Part shown: one piece after another, positions 29,743 through 39,396 of the stretch
Position numbering within the stretch: the first letter of the stretch is position 1
Layout: each line of letters begins with the position of its first letter
NCBI GenBank assembly: GCA_028691515.1
Contig: JAQUZE010000001.1
Location: 107,347 to 171,346 of the forward strand
Source: Bacilli bacterium
GTDB lineage: Bacteria > Bacillota_I > Bacilli_A > ML615J-28 > CAG-698
Reading direction: 5' to 3'
Length of the DNA stretch: 64,000 nt
Position numbers and translations under genes: made by a program
Notes under the pieces: model-generated
Database searches by the model: none
Told to the model about the DNA's origin: nothing
Seen by the model: only the letters and a program-made list of their open reading frames with translations

Positions 29743-31536
29743 ATGAATCCTAATGATGTAAATAAAAAAATAGGAATAATAACAAAGGTTTCTGGACCAT
29801 TAATTGTTGCTAAAAATATGGCAGATGTCCATATGTTTGATGTTGTTAAAGTTAGTGAAAAGAAACTTATTGGAGAAATAATTGAATTACGTGGAGATCT
29901 TGCTTCTATTCAAGTGTACGAAGAAACTGCAGGGATTGGTCCTGGAGAACCAGTTTATCTTACGGGGGAAGCATTATCTGTTGAACTTGCACCGGGTTTA
30001 ATTGAGGGTATTTTTGATGGTATTCAAAGACCTTTAGATGTTATTGCAGAAAAAGAGGGTGATAGAATTCCTTTGGGAATTGATGTGCCTAAATTAGATA
30101 GAGAAAAAAAATGGACATTTAAAAAACTTGTTAATGTTGGAGATATGCTTAGTGGTGGAGATATAATTGGAGAAGTTGTTGAAACCAATGCTGTTTTACA
30201 TAAAGTAATGCTTCCTCCTAATGTAAATGGAGAAATTGTAAGCATTAATGAAGGTAGTTTTACTATTACTGACGTTATTGCAAAATTAAAAATTTCAAAA
30301 GATAATATTATTGATATTACAATGTTGCAAAAATGGCCAGTTAGAAAGGGTAGACCTTATAAAAATAAGTTGTCACCTGATCAGCCAATGGTAACTGGTC
30401 AAAGAGTAATTGACACCTTGTTTCCAATTGCAATTGGTGGTGTTGCTGCTATTCCTGGACCATTTGGTTCTGGTAAAACAGTTGTGCAACATCAACTTGC
30501 TAAATGGGCAGATGCAGATATCATTATTTATGTTGGTTGTGGAGAACGTGGAAATGAAATGACCGATGTTTTAAATGAGTTTCCAGAATTAAAAGATGCT
30601 AAAACTGGTGAATCATTAATGAAAAGAACTGTATTAATAGCCAATACATCAAATATGCCAGTTGCGGCTAGAGAAGCATCAATTTATACGGGCATTACTA
30701 TTGCTGAATATTACCGAGATATGGGGTATAAAGTTGCCATTATGGCAGATTCAACATCTAGATGGGCTGAAGCACTTAGAGAAATGAGTGGAAGGCTTGA
30801 AGAAATGCCAGGTGAGGAAGGATACCCCGCCTATCTTTCAAGTAGACTTGCTGAATTTTATGAAAGAGCGGGTAGTGTTTCGTGTTTGGGAACTAAAACA
30901 AGGACTGGTGCTATAACTGCAATTGGAGCTGTATCGCCTCCTGGAGGAGATACCTCAGAACCTGTTTCACAAGGAACATTAAGAATTGTAAAAGTGTATT
31001 GGGGATTAAGCGCTAATTTAGCTTACCAAAGACATTTTCCGGCTATTGATTGGTTAACAAGTTATTCTTTATATGAAGAAGATTTAAAAATATATTTTGA
31101 TAACGATATAGAGAAAGGATGGTCTAATCAGGTAGTAGAAGTGAAGAAGATTCTACAAGAAGAATCTAGCTTAGGAGAGATCGTTCGTCTTGTTGGAGTT
31201 GATTCACTTGATTATAAAGATCGATTAACATTAGAATGTGCAAGAAGTATTCGTGAGGATTATTTGCATCAAAATGCATTTGATGATATAGATACATACA
31301 CATCTTTACATAAACAATATTTAATGATGAAGTCTATTCTTCATTGGTATCATTTAGGGCAAAAGGCTTTAAAGAATAATGTGGCTTTTAATGATATTAT
31401 GAAAATGTCTATTATTGAACCTATTGGTAGATTAAAATATGTTAGTGAAGATAAAATTAATGATGTTGTGAAAAAAATCATAGATGATATTGAAATGGAG
31501 TATCAACAACTGGAAGGAGGACTTTCAAATGGCTAA
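29743..31536 (+). CDS. ntpA: V-type ATPase catalytic subunit A
   Basis: [54 protein letters not shown] at 29743 preferred over track start 29695. Confidence 0.98.
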   Translation: MNPNDVNKKIGIITKVSGPLIVAKNMADVHMFDVVKVSEKKLIGEIIELRGDLASIQVYEETAGIGPGEPVYLTGEALSVELAPGLIEGIFDGIQRPLDVIAEKEGDRIPLGIDVPKLDREKKWTFKKLVNVGDMLSGGDIIGEVVETNAVLHKVMLPPNVNGEIVSINEGSFTITDVIAKLKISKDNIIDITMLQKWPVRKGRPYKNKLSPDQPMVTGQRVIDTLFPIAIGGVAAIPGPFGSGKTVVQHQLAKWADADIIIYVGCGERGNEMTDVLNEFPELKDAKTGESLMKRTVLIANTSNMPVAAREASIYTGITIAEYYRDMGYKVAIMADSTSRWAEALREMSGRLEEMPGEEGYPAYLSSRLAEFYERAGSVSCLGTKTRTGAITAIGAVSPPGGDTSEPVSQGTLRIVKVYWGLSANLAYQRHFPAIDWLTSYSLYEEDLKIYFDNDIEKGWSNQVVEVKKILQEESSLGEIVRLVGVDSLDYKDRLTLECARSIREDYLHQNAFDDIDTYTSLHKQYLMMKSILHWYHLGQKALKNNVAFNDIMKMSIIEPIGRLKYVSEDKINDVVKKIIDDIEMEYQQLEGGLSNG

Positions 31537-32908
31537 AGAATATAAAACTATTACTGAAGTTGTAGGTCCTTTGATGCTTGTTGATCAAGTAAAGGGAATT
31601 AAATATGATGAGCTTGTCAAAATTAAACAAGCAAATGGCGAACAACGAATTGGAAAAGTTTTAGAAGTTTATGATGATAAAGCGTTGGTTCAATTATTTG
31701 AAAGTTCACAAGGATTAAAAATTAGTGATTCAAAAGTATTATTTTTAGGAAGAGGAATTGAATTAAAATTAGCACCAGATATGTTGGGTAGAGTTTTTGA
31801 TGGCCTAGGAGTACCAATTGATGGTGGTGGAGATATTATACCTATTAAAACAGCTGATATTAATGGTGTTCCAATGAACCCTGTTGCTAGAAATTATCCT
31901 TCTGAATTTATTCAAACCGGAGTTAGTGCTATTGATGGTCTTAATACGTTGGTTAGAGGTCAAAAATTACCAATCTTTTCTGGATCAGGATTACCTCATG
32001 CTAAATTAGCAGCCCAAATTGCAAGACAAGCAAAAGTAATTGGTGGAAGTGCAGATTTTGCTGTTGTTTTTGGAGCAGTAGGAATTACTTTTGAAGAAGC
32101 GGATTTTTTTATTAGAGATTTTAAAAAATCTGGATCTATTGATAGATCTGTTTTGTTTATGAATTTAGCTAATGATCCTGCTATTGAAAGAATTGCAACT
32201 CCAAGAATGGCAATTACTTGTGCAGAATATTTAGCTTTTGAGTTAGGTATGCATGTTTTAGTTATAATTACTGATATTACTAATTATGCTGAGGCTCTTC
32301 GTGAAGTGTCTGCTGCTAGAAAGGAAGTTCCTGGTAGAAGAGGATATCCGGGGTATATGTACACAGATCTTGCTTCTTTATATGAAAGAGCAGGCAGGAT
32401 TAAAGGGAAAAAGGGTAGTATTACTCAAATCCCAATTTTAACTATGCCGGAGGATGATAAAACTCACCCTATTCCCGATTTAACTGGTTATATTACCGAG
32501 GGACAAATAATTTTATCAAGGGATTTATACCTAAAAGGAATACAGCCTCCAATTGATGTTTTACCTTCTTTAAGTCGGTTAAAAGATAAAGGGATTGGAA
32601 AAGATAAAACAAGAGAGGATCATGCTGAATCAATGAATCAATTATTTGCTGCTTATGCTAGAGGGAAAGAAGCCAGAGAGTTAGCTGTAATATTGGGTGA
32701 TTCTGCATTATCTGATGCGGATAAATTATATGCTAAATTCTCTACTGCATTTGAAGAGGAATATGTTTCACAAGGATATGCTCTTAATAGAACTATTGAA
32801 GAAACATTAAAAATAGGTTGGGAATTATTAACTATACTTCCAAAATCAGAATTAAAAAGAATTAGTTATGAAACTTTAACAAAGTATTACCCTAAAGAGG
32901 TAGAATAA
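31529..32908 (+). CDS. ntpB: V-type ATPase subunit B
   Basis: [72 protein letters not shown] before ATG 31529. Confidence 0.98.
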   Translation: MAKEYKTITEVVGPLMLVDQVKGIKYDELVKIKQANGEQRIGKVLEVYDDKALVQLFESSQGLKISDSKVLFLGRGIELKLAPDMLGRVFDGLGVPIDGGGDIIPIKTADINGVPMNPVARNYPSEFIQTGVSAIDGLNTLVRGQKLPIFSGSGLPHAKLAAQIARQAKVIGGSADFAVVFGAVGITFEEADFFIRDFKKSGSIDRSVLFMNLANDPAIERIATPRMAITCAEYLAFELGMHVLVIITDITNYAEALREVSAARKEVPGRRGYPGYMYTDLASLYERAGRIKGKKGSITQIPILTMPEDDKTHPIPDLTGYITEGQIILSRDLYLKGIQPPIDVLPSLSRLKDKGIGKDKTREDHAESMNQLFAAYARGKEARELAVILGDSALSDADKLYAKFSTAFEEEYVSQGYALNRTIEETLKIGWELLTILPKSELKRISYETLTKYYPKEVE

Positions 32909-32909
32909 A

Positions 32910-33551
32910 ATGGCTATAATGCAAATTAATCCTACTAGAATGGAATTAACGCGAGTTAAAAAGCAGTTATCGATTTCTTTAAGAGGACATAAATTGCTTA
33001 AAGATAAGCAAGATGAAATGATTAGACAATTTATGCTTATTATTAAAGAAACAAAAAAATTACGAGAAGAAATTGACAAAGAGTTATTAATAATTAATCG
33101 ACAATATCAGAAAGCAAGAATTAAAATAAGCAATGAAGCAATTGATGAGGCGTTGTTGGTTCCAACAAAATCATCGCATTTTAAGACAAGTTCAAAAAAT
33201 ATTATGAATTTATCTGTGCCAATTATTGAATATGAAGAAAACAAAGAAATTGATTTAACATATTCACTATCTTTTACACCAATAGAACTTGATGAGGCTA
33301 TTATTGGCTTATCTCAATTACAATCTAGATTAGTAAAACTTGCTGAGTTAGAAAAATCATGTGATATTTTAGCTGATGAAATTGAAAAGACTAGAAGAAG
33401 AGTTAATGCTATAGAATATATAATGATTCCTAATTTAAAAGATACAGTTAAATATATTTCTCAAAAATTAGATGATGCTGAGAGAAGTAACATAATTAGA
33501 TTAATGAAAAGTAAAGAAATTATTTTGGCTAAGCAATTAAAAAACCAATAG
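32910..33551 (+). CDS. ntpD: V-type ATPase subunit D
   Basis: INPTRMELTRVKKQLSISLRGHKLLKDKQDEMIRQFM. Confidence 0.95.
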   Translation: MAIMQINPTRMELTRVKKQLSISLRGHKLLKDKQDEMIRQFMLIIKETKKLREEIDKELLIINRQYQKARIKISNEAIDEALLVPTKSSHFKTSSKNIMNLSVPIIEYEENKEIDLTYSLSFTPIELDEAIIGLSQLQSRLVKLAELEKSCDILADEIEKTRRRVNAIEYIMIPNLKDTVKYISQKLDDAERSNIIRLMKSKEIILAKQLKNQ

Positions 33552-33573
33552 ATTGAACTATTGGTTTTTTATT
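33541..33573 (+). terminator. Intrinsic terminator at end of V-ATPase operon
   Basis: AAAACCAATAG-ATTGAA-CTATTGGTTTTTT, overlapping the ntpD stop. Confidence 0.85.
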
Positions 33574-33605
33574 TTATATGGTATAATTATTATAGAGGTG
33601 AGTAT

Positions 33606-34100
33606 ATGAAGATATATACAAAGACGGGAGACAATCAATTTACTTCAACTATTTTAGCAGAAAACGTTAAAAAATCTGATTTGATTATTGAAGTTTCGGG
33701 AAATATTGATGAGACGCAAAGCGCTATAATGGTTGCTTACAATTTTGTTATAAATAATGAGGTTAAAGATTTATTAAAGAATATAGCAGAAAAATTATTT
33801 TTAGTGGGTTATGATATTGCTTCTAATAAAAATGAAATTAGTGAATCAGATATTTCATATTTGGAAAATAAAATTGATTATTTTAGCAACATTTTACCGC
33901 CATTAAATTCATTTATTCTTCCTGGTGTTTCTAAAAGTTCTAGTTTTCTTCATTTAGCTAGAACAATAGTAAGAAGATTAGAAAGAAGCGTTGTAGAGTA
34001 TACTTTAAAAAATAAAATAAATAGATTTTGTTTAATGTATTTAAATAGATTATCTGATTTATTATTCGTAATGGCAAGAATTGAGGAGAACAATGAATAG
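33606..34100 (+). CDS. Divergent PduO-type ATP:cob(I)alamin adenosyltransferase-like protein
   Basis: MKIYTKTGDNQFTS, FILPGVSKSSSFLHLARTIVRRLERSVVEY, LNRLSDLLFVMAR. ATG 33606 with GAGGTGA SD; track start 33561. Confidence 0.8.
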   Translation: MKIYTKTGDNQFTSTILAENVKKSDLIIEVSGNIDETQSAIMVAYNFVINNEVKDLLKNIAEKLFLVGYDIASNKNEISESDISYLENKIDYFSNILPPLNSFILPGVSKSSSFLHLARTIVRRLERSVVEYTLKNKINRFCLMYLNRLSDLLFVMARIEENNE

Positions 34101-34341
34101 ATTAATTTTGCTTGCTAGTATTGAACCAATTTTAATTGCTATTTGGTATTTGTTTATTTTTTTGATTATTTCTGTTTTTGTTTTTAGAGCTTTAAAAGCT
34201 ATTGATTTTTCAAAAATATTTAAAAAATCTTCAACATGGCAAATTAGAACTTTAGTTTATTTAATAAGTTTTATTGCTGGTGGAGTTGTTGCTGAATTAA
34301 TTTTTAGAGTTGTAGAAGTAATTGCAAATATATTTGGATAA
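34093..34341 (+). CDS. Hypothetical small two-TM membrane protein
   Basis: ATG 34093 preceded by GAGGAG, overlaps the preceding stop; hydrophobic segments. Confidence 0.55.
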   Translation: MNRLILLASIEPILIAIWYLFIFLIISVFVFRALKAIDFSKIFKKSSTWQIRTLVYLISFIAGGVVAELIFRVVEVIANIFG

Positions 34342-34372
34342 AAAAGCAGATTATATAATCTGCTTTTTTTAA
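34340..34372. terminator. Bidirectional terminator between convergent genes
   Basis: AAAAAAGCAGATTATATAATCTGCTTTTTTT. Confidence 0.85.
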
Positions 34373-35019
34373 ATATTTATTTTTTTAATTATTAAATAAT
34401 AAAGACTATAAAATAATATAGCAATGATATAAAGAATAGAAGAAATTAATAAGTAATTAATTCTGGAATTAAAATTAAATAATTGCCAATTAAGGTTGAT
34501 ATTTGTAATAAAAGGAAAAGAAATAATTAACAAAATAAAAATTATTAAAATAAATATTTTAAATAGTATATGTTTGTGTGCTTTAATAATACCTAGAATA
34601 CTATTAAATGAGTATAATAAAATATAAAGTGAACTAATAAATAAATAAATGTTAATATCGAATAAGTTAAATAAAGAAAATTCAGTTAAAGCATTAAACA
34701 AAGTGTTTAGTAAAAAAAGCAGTAATAAATTTATTAGAGAATTAACAATTCCAAAAATAATTGTAGAAAAAACCCATGTTAATCTATTGCTATTTATGTT
34801 TAAATAAATGGAGCCTAGGCGATAGTTTTCAAAATAACCAATTAAAGATGTTTGAATAATAGTAATAGAAATAAAAATATATATTAAATGAGGAATGAGT
34901 TGGTGGACTGAATCTAGAGAAGAGGTTACTAATAAAAGAATAAATAAAAGTAGGATATATCCAATATAATAATATCGATAAGTTAAAAAATGCAACATAA
35001 AAGACTTTTTAGCTTTCAT
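34369..35019 (-). CDS. Polytopic membrane protein, putative ABC-2-like permease partner
   Basis: About six hydrophobic segments; ATGA start/stop overlap with the upstream ABC-like gene. Confidence 0.65.
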   Translation of the reverse strand: MKAKKSFMLHFLTYRYYYIGYILLLFILLLVTSSLDSVHQLIPHLIYIFISITIIQTSLIGYFENYRLGSIYLNINSNRLTWVFSTIIFGIVNSLINLLLLFLLNTLFNALTEFSLFNLFDINIYLFISSLYILLYSFNSILGIIKAHKHILFKIFILIIFILLIISFPFITNINLNWQLFNFNSRINYLLISSILYIIAILFYSLYYLIIKKINI

Positions 35020-35900
35020 TTTAAACCTTTTAACTTTCTTAAATTAATTAAATATATAAATACTTTTTGTATTGGTACTGGAGATATTTTAACCATATAT
35101 TTTTGGTATTTTCTAATATCATCTTTTCTCAGTTTTTCTCTAATACAAACGGTTAACATATTTCCTCTTTCTTCTAAACCTATTACTTTTATTCCAGATA
35201 TTAATGATGATAATACTTCAGTTTTACCTGTTAAATATTTAAAGTTATTTTTTAAAGCTTCGGTATTATAATTATCAAATAAAACTCCATTATCAATAAA
35301 AAGTATTTTATTAGTTAAAAAATCAATTTCATCAATATAATCAGTTGACATAATAATTGTTCGGGGATTTATTATATAATCGTTATAAAAAAAATTAAAA
35401 AAATCATATCTATCTTTTACATCACAACCTTTTAAGGGATTATCAAAAATAGTTATATTAGCTTTAGAAGATAATCCAATAATTGCATTTAATAAAGATT
35501 TTTGAGTTGGTGTTAAACGGTAATATAAAATGTTATCTTTTAGGTTATAATTTGCAAGAATTTCATATGCCAGATTATTATCCCATTTAGGGTAAAATGA
35601 GGAAAAATATTTTAGAATTGTTTCTATTTTAAAGTTTGCTGGAAATTTCATTTTTCTAGAAATGTAACAAAGTTTTTGTTGAATATCCATTGAATCATTT
35701 AATAATTCACCATCTAAATAAACTGCACCAGAATCTAAAATGGCTTTGCCTGAAATTAAATCTAGTAGTTGCTCTCTTAAAGAATCTGTTTTACCAATTA
35801 GAGAATAGATATTATTTTCTAAAAAATTGTAATTAAAGTCATTAATATTTATTTTTTTATTAAATTTTTTTGTTAAGTTTTCACATACTAATATTGACAT
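35016..35900 (-). CDS. ABC transporter ATP-binding-like protein with degenerate nucleotide-binding motifs
   Basis: Overall ABC domain layout (IYSLIGKT...LLDLISG..LDSGAVYLDGE, FSSFYPKWD, TIFDNPLKGCD, TIIMSTDYIDEI) resembling the YtrB/YhcH type; motifs altered. Confidence 0.85.
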   Translation of the reverse strand: MSILVCENLTKKFNKKININDFNYNFLENNIYSLIGKTDSLREQLLDLISGKAILDSGAVYLDGELLNDSMDIQQKLCYISRKMKFPANFKIETILKYFSSFYPKWDNNLAYEILANYNLKDNILYYRLTPTQKSLLNAIIGLSSKANITIFDNPLKGCDVKDRYDFFNFFYNDYIINPRTIIMSTDYIDEIDFLTNKILFIDNGVLFDNYNTEALKNNFKYLTGKTEVLSSLISGIKVIGLEERGNMLTVCIREKLRKDDIRKYQKYMVKISPVPIQKVFIYLINLRKLKGLK

Positions 35901-35925
35901 AAATTACTCCTTTTTTGCTTGTGCT

Positions 35926-36528
35926 TTATTGATTAGCTATTTTTAATAACAAAACTTCTGCTTTTCCTTTACTATAGCTAATTGTTTGTTCTAAAAAATC
36001 ATCTTTTTCTGATGGGTTAATTTTATATATTAACGATACTTTAGTTTGGAATTTTTTTTCTATTAAAGAATAATTTTCTAAATATCGTATTAATGTATTT
36101 GCAGTTTCATAATCCGTTTTAATTTTGTAATAATGATAATCTATAATATCTTCTATTAATGCAATTTTTAAAGCTTCACTTGTTGATGAAGAATATGCTC
36201 TAATTAATCCACCTGCACCTAGTTTTATACCTCCATAATAACGGGTAACGACAGCAAGAATATTTGTTAATTCGTTTTTTTCTAAAACATTATATATAAC
36301 TATGCCTGCTGTTTGGCTAGGTTCACCATCATCAGAATATTTAATACCATCATTTTCATTTGTAATTATGTAACAATAGCAATTATGGGTTGCATCATAA
36401 TATTTTTTTTTAATTTCTTTTAATTGATTTTTAGCAATATCAACAGAATCAACAGGAATTAAATTAGTAATAAATACTGATTTTTTAATAGTTTGGGTAT
36501 ATATTGAGTTTTTTATAAGTTTTTTCAT
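35926..36528 (-). CDS. YigZ/IMPACT family protein
   Basis: SDDGEPSQTAGIVIYNVLEKNELTNILAVVTRYYGGIKLGAGGLIRAY. Confidence 0.95.
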   Translation of the reverse strand: MKKLIKNSIYTQTIKKSVFITNLIPVDSVDIAKNQLKEIKKKYYDATHNCYCYIITNENDGIKYSDDGEPSQTAGIVIYNVLEKNELTNILAVVTRYYGGIKLGAGGLIRAYSSSTSEALKIALIEDIIDYHYYKIKTDYETANTLIRYLENYSLIEKKFQTKVSLIYKINPSEKDDFLEQTISYSKGKAEVLLLKIANQ

Positions 36529-36661
36529 AAAATCACCTTATTTTTATTATAATTGATTTTTAAAATAAAACAAGAGAGAATAATATTAATTTGTGGAAAA
36601 AGTACTTATAATTTGTTATAATAGCTTTAGCAATTATATTTTTGAAAGGAGGGAAACAATA

Positions 36662-38263
36662 GTGAGTGATTATCTAGAGAAAGGCAAAGAAGTTTTGTCA
36701 GTACTAACAAATAACGGACATCAAGCATATTTGATTGGTGAAGTTGTAAGAAGCATAATGTTGGATACAGGTTATGATGAAATAGATATTACAACAAGTG
36801 CTTCTATTGAGCAAATAACAAAGTCTTTTTCTCAATATAAACACGAAATTTTTGATGAAGATAAAGTACTTCTTTATTATGAAGGATATTTGTTTTCTGT
36901 TAGTCCTTTTAAAAATATTGATGGTAGTAATTTTGCGAAAAAGAATAAGCGAATACATTATTCTGAGATTTTAGAAAAAGATTTAGCAAGTAGAGATTTT
37001 ACTATTAATGCCATTGCTATGAGTCATGGCGGAATGCTTACAGATGCATTTAATGGATATAAGGATTTAACAACAGGAAAAATTAGAGCTATTGGAAATC
37101 CTTTTAAAAGATTTAAAGATGATCCAATTCAAATCATAAGAGCTGCTAGATTAGTTAGTGAATTAAACTTTAAAATGGATAGAAAAACTGCTAATGCTTT
37201 TAAAAGAAGAGCAAAGTATGTTAGTATGCGAGATAATGATTTTGATTTCATGAGTGAAATTAAAAAACTTATTGATGGCAAATATCTTAAAAAAGCTCTT
37301 GTATATATTAATGATGCCAAATTATATAAATATATAAATTATTTTGGTTTTCCTTTAAAAAGATTAGCTAAAAAATATATGGAGTGCGATTTCGCTGTTT
37401 TTTCTATTGCTGCTTTTGCTTATAATAGTATTATACCAGATGAATTTGAAGATTTTTTTTCTGATTTAGATAAAATTAGAGAATTAGTTGAACTTGCTTT
37501 ATTAATAGCAAAAAAGAACAATGAAACTATTTTATTATATAAGTATGGACTTGATAAATGTTTAATTGCTAATAAAGCAAATAGATTGTTAGGTAAATCA
37601 AAGAAAAAAGATAAACATATTATTAAATTATATAAGTCACTTCCTATTAAAAGTAATGAAGATTTGCTTTTTAAACAAAAAGATTTGATTAATCTTACAA
37701 ATGGGATTGTTAATCAGACAATTATGGATATTTATGAAAATATAGAATATAAAGTGATAACTAAAGAATTAGCAAATAATTATGAATTATTAAATGATTT
37801 TGCTATAGAACAATTAAAAAGTGTAAAATTTTCAACAATGGAAGAATTAAAACCAAGCAATTTAGTTGATGAGCCTCAAGAACGTGTTTTCAGTTTTGAA
37901 GATAGTTATTCTGAGAAGCAAACGCCTATTTATTCTAATGATGAAGAAAATGAAGTGGGATTAAATAATGAATCTATTAGCGAGTATGAGAAAAAGCTTG
38001 CTGAAAGAGAGTATAATTTAAGGAAAAAAGAAGAAGAAATAAGGATGTTAGAAAAACACACCTTAAAACAAAAATTAGATGTAGAAGCTAGGGATTTAGC
38101 AAATCAAAGCATTGAAATTTTAAAATCAATGAAATATATTGAACATGATTCAGTTTCTACTGAAGTAAAAAAAGAGTTAATGGATACTTTTGAAAAAGTT
38201 CTAGTGAAATCTAATCCAAAATATGACTCTTTAAAGGAAGGAAATAGAAATGAAGAAGATTAA
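36662..38263 (+). CDS. CCA tRNA nucleotidyltransferase / poly(A) polymerase-like protein with altered catalytic motifs and a C-terminal coiled coil
   Basis: AYLIGEVVRSIMLDTGYDEIDITTSASIEQI, LASRDFTINAIAMSHGGMLTDAFNGYKDLTTGKIRAIGNPFKRFKDDPIQIIRAARL. GTG 36662 after GGAGGG; track start 36593. Confidence 0.85.
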   Translation: MSDYLEKGKEVLSVLTNNGHQAYLIGEVVRSIMLDTGYDEIDITTSASIEQITKSFSQYKHEIFDEDKVLLYYEGYLFSVSPFKNIDGSNFAKKNKRIHYSEILEKDLASRDFTINAIAMSHGGMLTDAFNGYKDLTTGKIRAIGNPFKRFKDDPIQIIRAARLVSELNFKMDRKTANAFKRRAKYVSMRDNDFDFMSEIKKLIDGKYLKKALVYINDAKLYKYINYFGFPLKRLAKKYMECDFAVFSIAAFAYNSIIPDEFEDFFSDLDKIRELVELALLIAKKNNETILLYKYGLDKCLIANKANRLLGKSKKKDKHIIKLYKSLPIKSNEDLLFKQKDLINLTNGIVNQTIMDIYENIEYKVITKELANNYELLNDFAIEQLKSVKFSTMEELKPSNLVDEPQERVFSFEDSYSEKQTPIYSNDEENEVGLNNESISEYEKKLAEREYNLRKKEEEIRMLEKHTLKQKLDVEARDLANQSIEILKSMKYIEHDSVSTEVKKELMDTFEKVLVKSNPKYDSLKEGNRNEED

Positions 38264-39212
38264 AGATTATAAAGCAGGAGATGAAGTTTCTGATTTAATT
38301 TTAAGATTAAATGATGTTCAACTTCGTAAGACGACATCTCAAGCTGATTATGCAACTATGCTGGGATTTGATGGAGAAAATATTGTTGAAACAAAAATAT
38401 GGAATTTAACTGATGAGTTAAGAGAAATTTTAGTTAATGGCAATATCTATGCTTGTTATGGAAATATGAAAGATTATCAAGGGAAAATGCAGTTGAATAT
38501 TAAAGAATTACGAATTCCCAAGGATGATGAGTTTGATAAAAAAAGTTTTTTTGAATTTGCAAAAATGAGTGAAGAAGAATTAAAGTCTGCAATTATGGAT
38601 TATGTTTTAAAACTTGATAATACTATTATTAAACAATTAGTTGTGGAATTATTAAAAGAGTATATTAATGAATATTTTGTTCATCCAGCAGCTAAAACAA
38701 TGCATCATAATTATGTTTCTGGGTTGGCTTACCATGTTTTTACCATGTTAAAGTTAAGTGATACTTATTTACTCTTATATCCATTTTTAAATAAGGATTT
38801 AGTTCGTGCGGGCATAATTTTGCATGACTTAGGAAAAATTATAGAAATGGATGCTCAAACTGGCGAATATAGTAAAACTGGGAATTTAATTGGGCATATT
38901 ACTATTGCAGCAAATAAATTGTATCAAAAAGCAGTTGATTTAAAATTAGATGAGAGTGAAGAATATTTATTGTTACAACATATTTTAATATCTCATCATG
39001 GCTTGTTAGAATATGGTTCACCTAAACCTCCTCTTATTCCTGAAGCTGAATTAGTTTTTTTGTTGGATTATTCAGATTCTAGAATGGCAGCACTTGAAAA
39101 AGAGATAACAAAAGATGGTGTGATTAACGAGGAATTAATTGGTGAATATACACAACCAATTTATGCATTTGATAGAAGAAGTTTTTATATTCCAAATATA
39201 AATAAAAAATAA
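38250..39212 (+). CDS. yhaM: YhaM-like 3'-5' exoribonuclease (OB fold + HD domain)
   Basis: MHHNYVSGLAYHVFTMLKLSD, RAGIILHDLGKI, GHITIAANKL, HILISHHGLLEYGSPKPPLIPEAELVFLLDYSDSRMAALEK. Confidence 0.93.
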   Translation: MKKIKDYKAGDEVSDLILRLNDVQLRKTTSQADYATMLGFDGENIVETKIWNLTDELREILVNGNIYACYGNMKDYQGKMQLNIKELRIPKDDEFDKKSFFEFAKMSEEELKSAIMDYVLKLDNTIIKQLVVELLKEYINEYFVHPAAKTMHHNYVSGLAYHVFTMLKLSDTYLLLYPFLNKDLVRAGIILHDLGKIIEMDAQTGEYSKTGNLIGHITIAANKLYQKAVDLKLDESEEYLLLQHILISHHGLLEYGSPKPPLIPEAELVFLLDYSDSRMAALEKEITKDGVINEELIGEYTQPIYAFDRRSFYIPNINKK

Positions 39213-39240
39213 AGTCTTTCTAAAAAGACTTTTTTTTATT
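39211..39240 (+). terminator. Intrinsic terminator
   Basis: AAAGTCTTTCTAAAAAGACTTTTTTTT. Confidence 0.8.
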
Positions 39241-39329
39241 TATTAAGAAATATTTAAGACAGTTGAGTATAATAAGATATAAATGGAAATATTTTGGTTT
39301 TTTAGTCTTTTTTCAGCAAATAATATATG

Positions 39330-39358
39330 TTGATAAAAAGGATAAAAAGTGGTAAAAT
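39330..39358 (+). promoter_or_regulatory. Sigma-A-type promoter
   Basis: TTGATA - 17 bp - TAAAAT. Confidence 0.6.
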
Positions 39359-39396
39359 ATCAATGTTATAAAAATTTCTATTGAGGAGAGATAAAA

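Noticed and set aside
34990-35271. Plus-strand ORF 34990-35271
   Set aside because: Antisense to the pseudo-ABC gene; no recognisable domain, whereas the minus-strand frame has clear ABC architecture.
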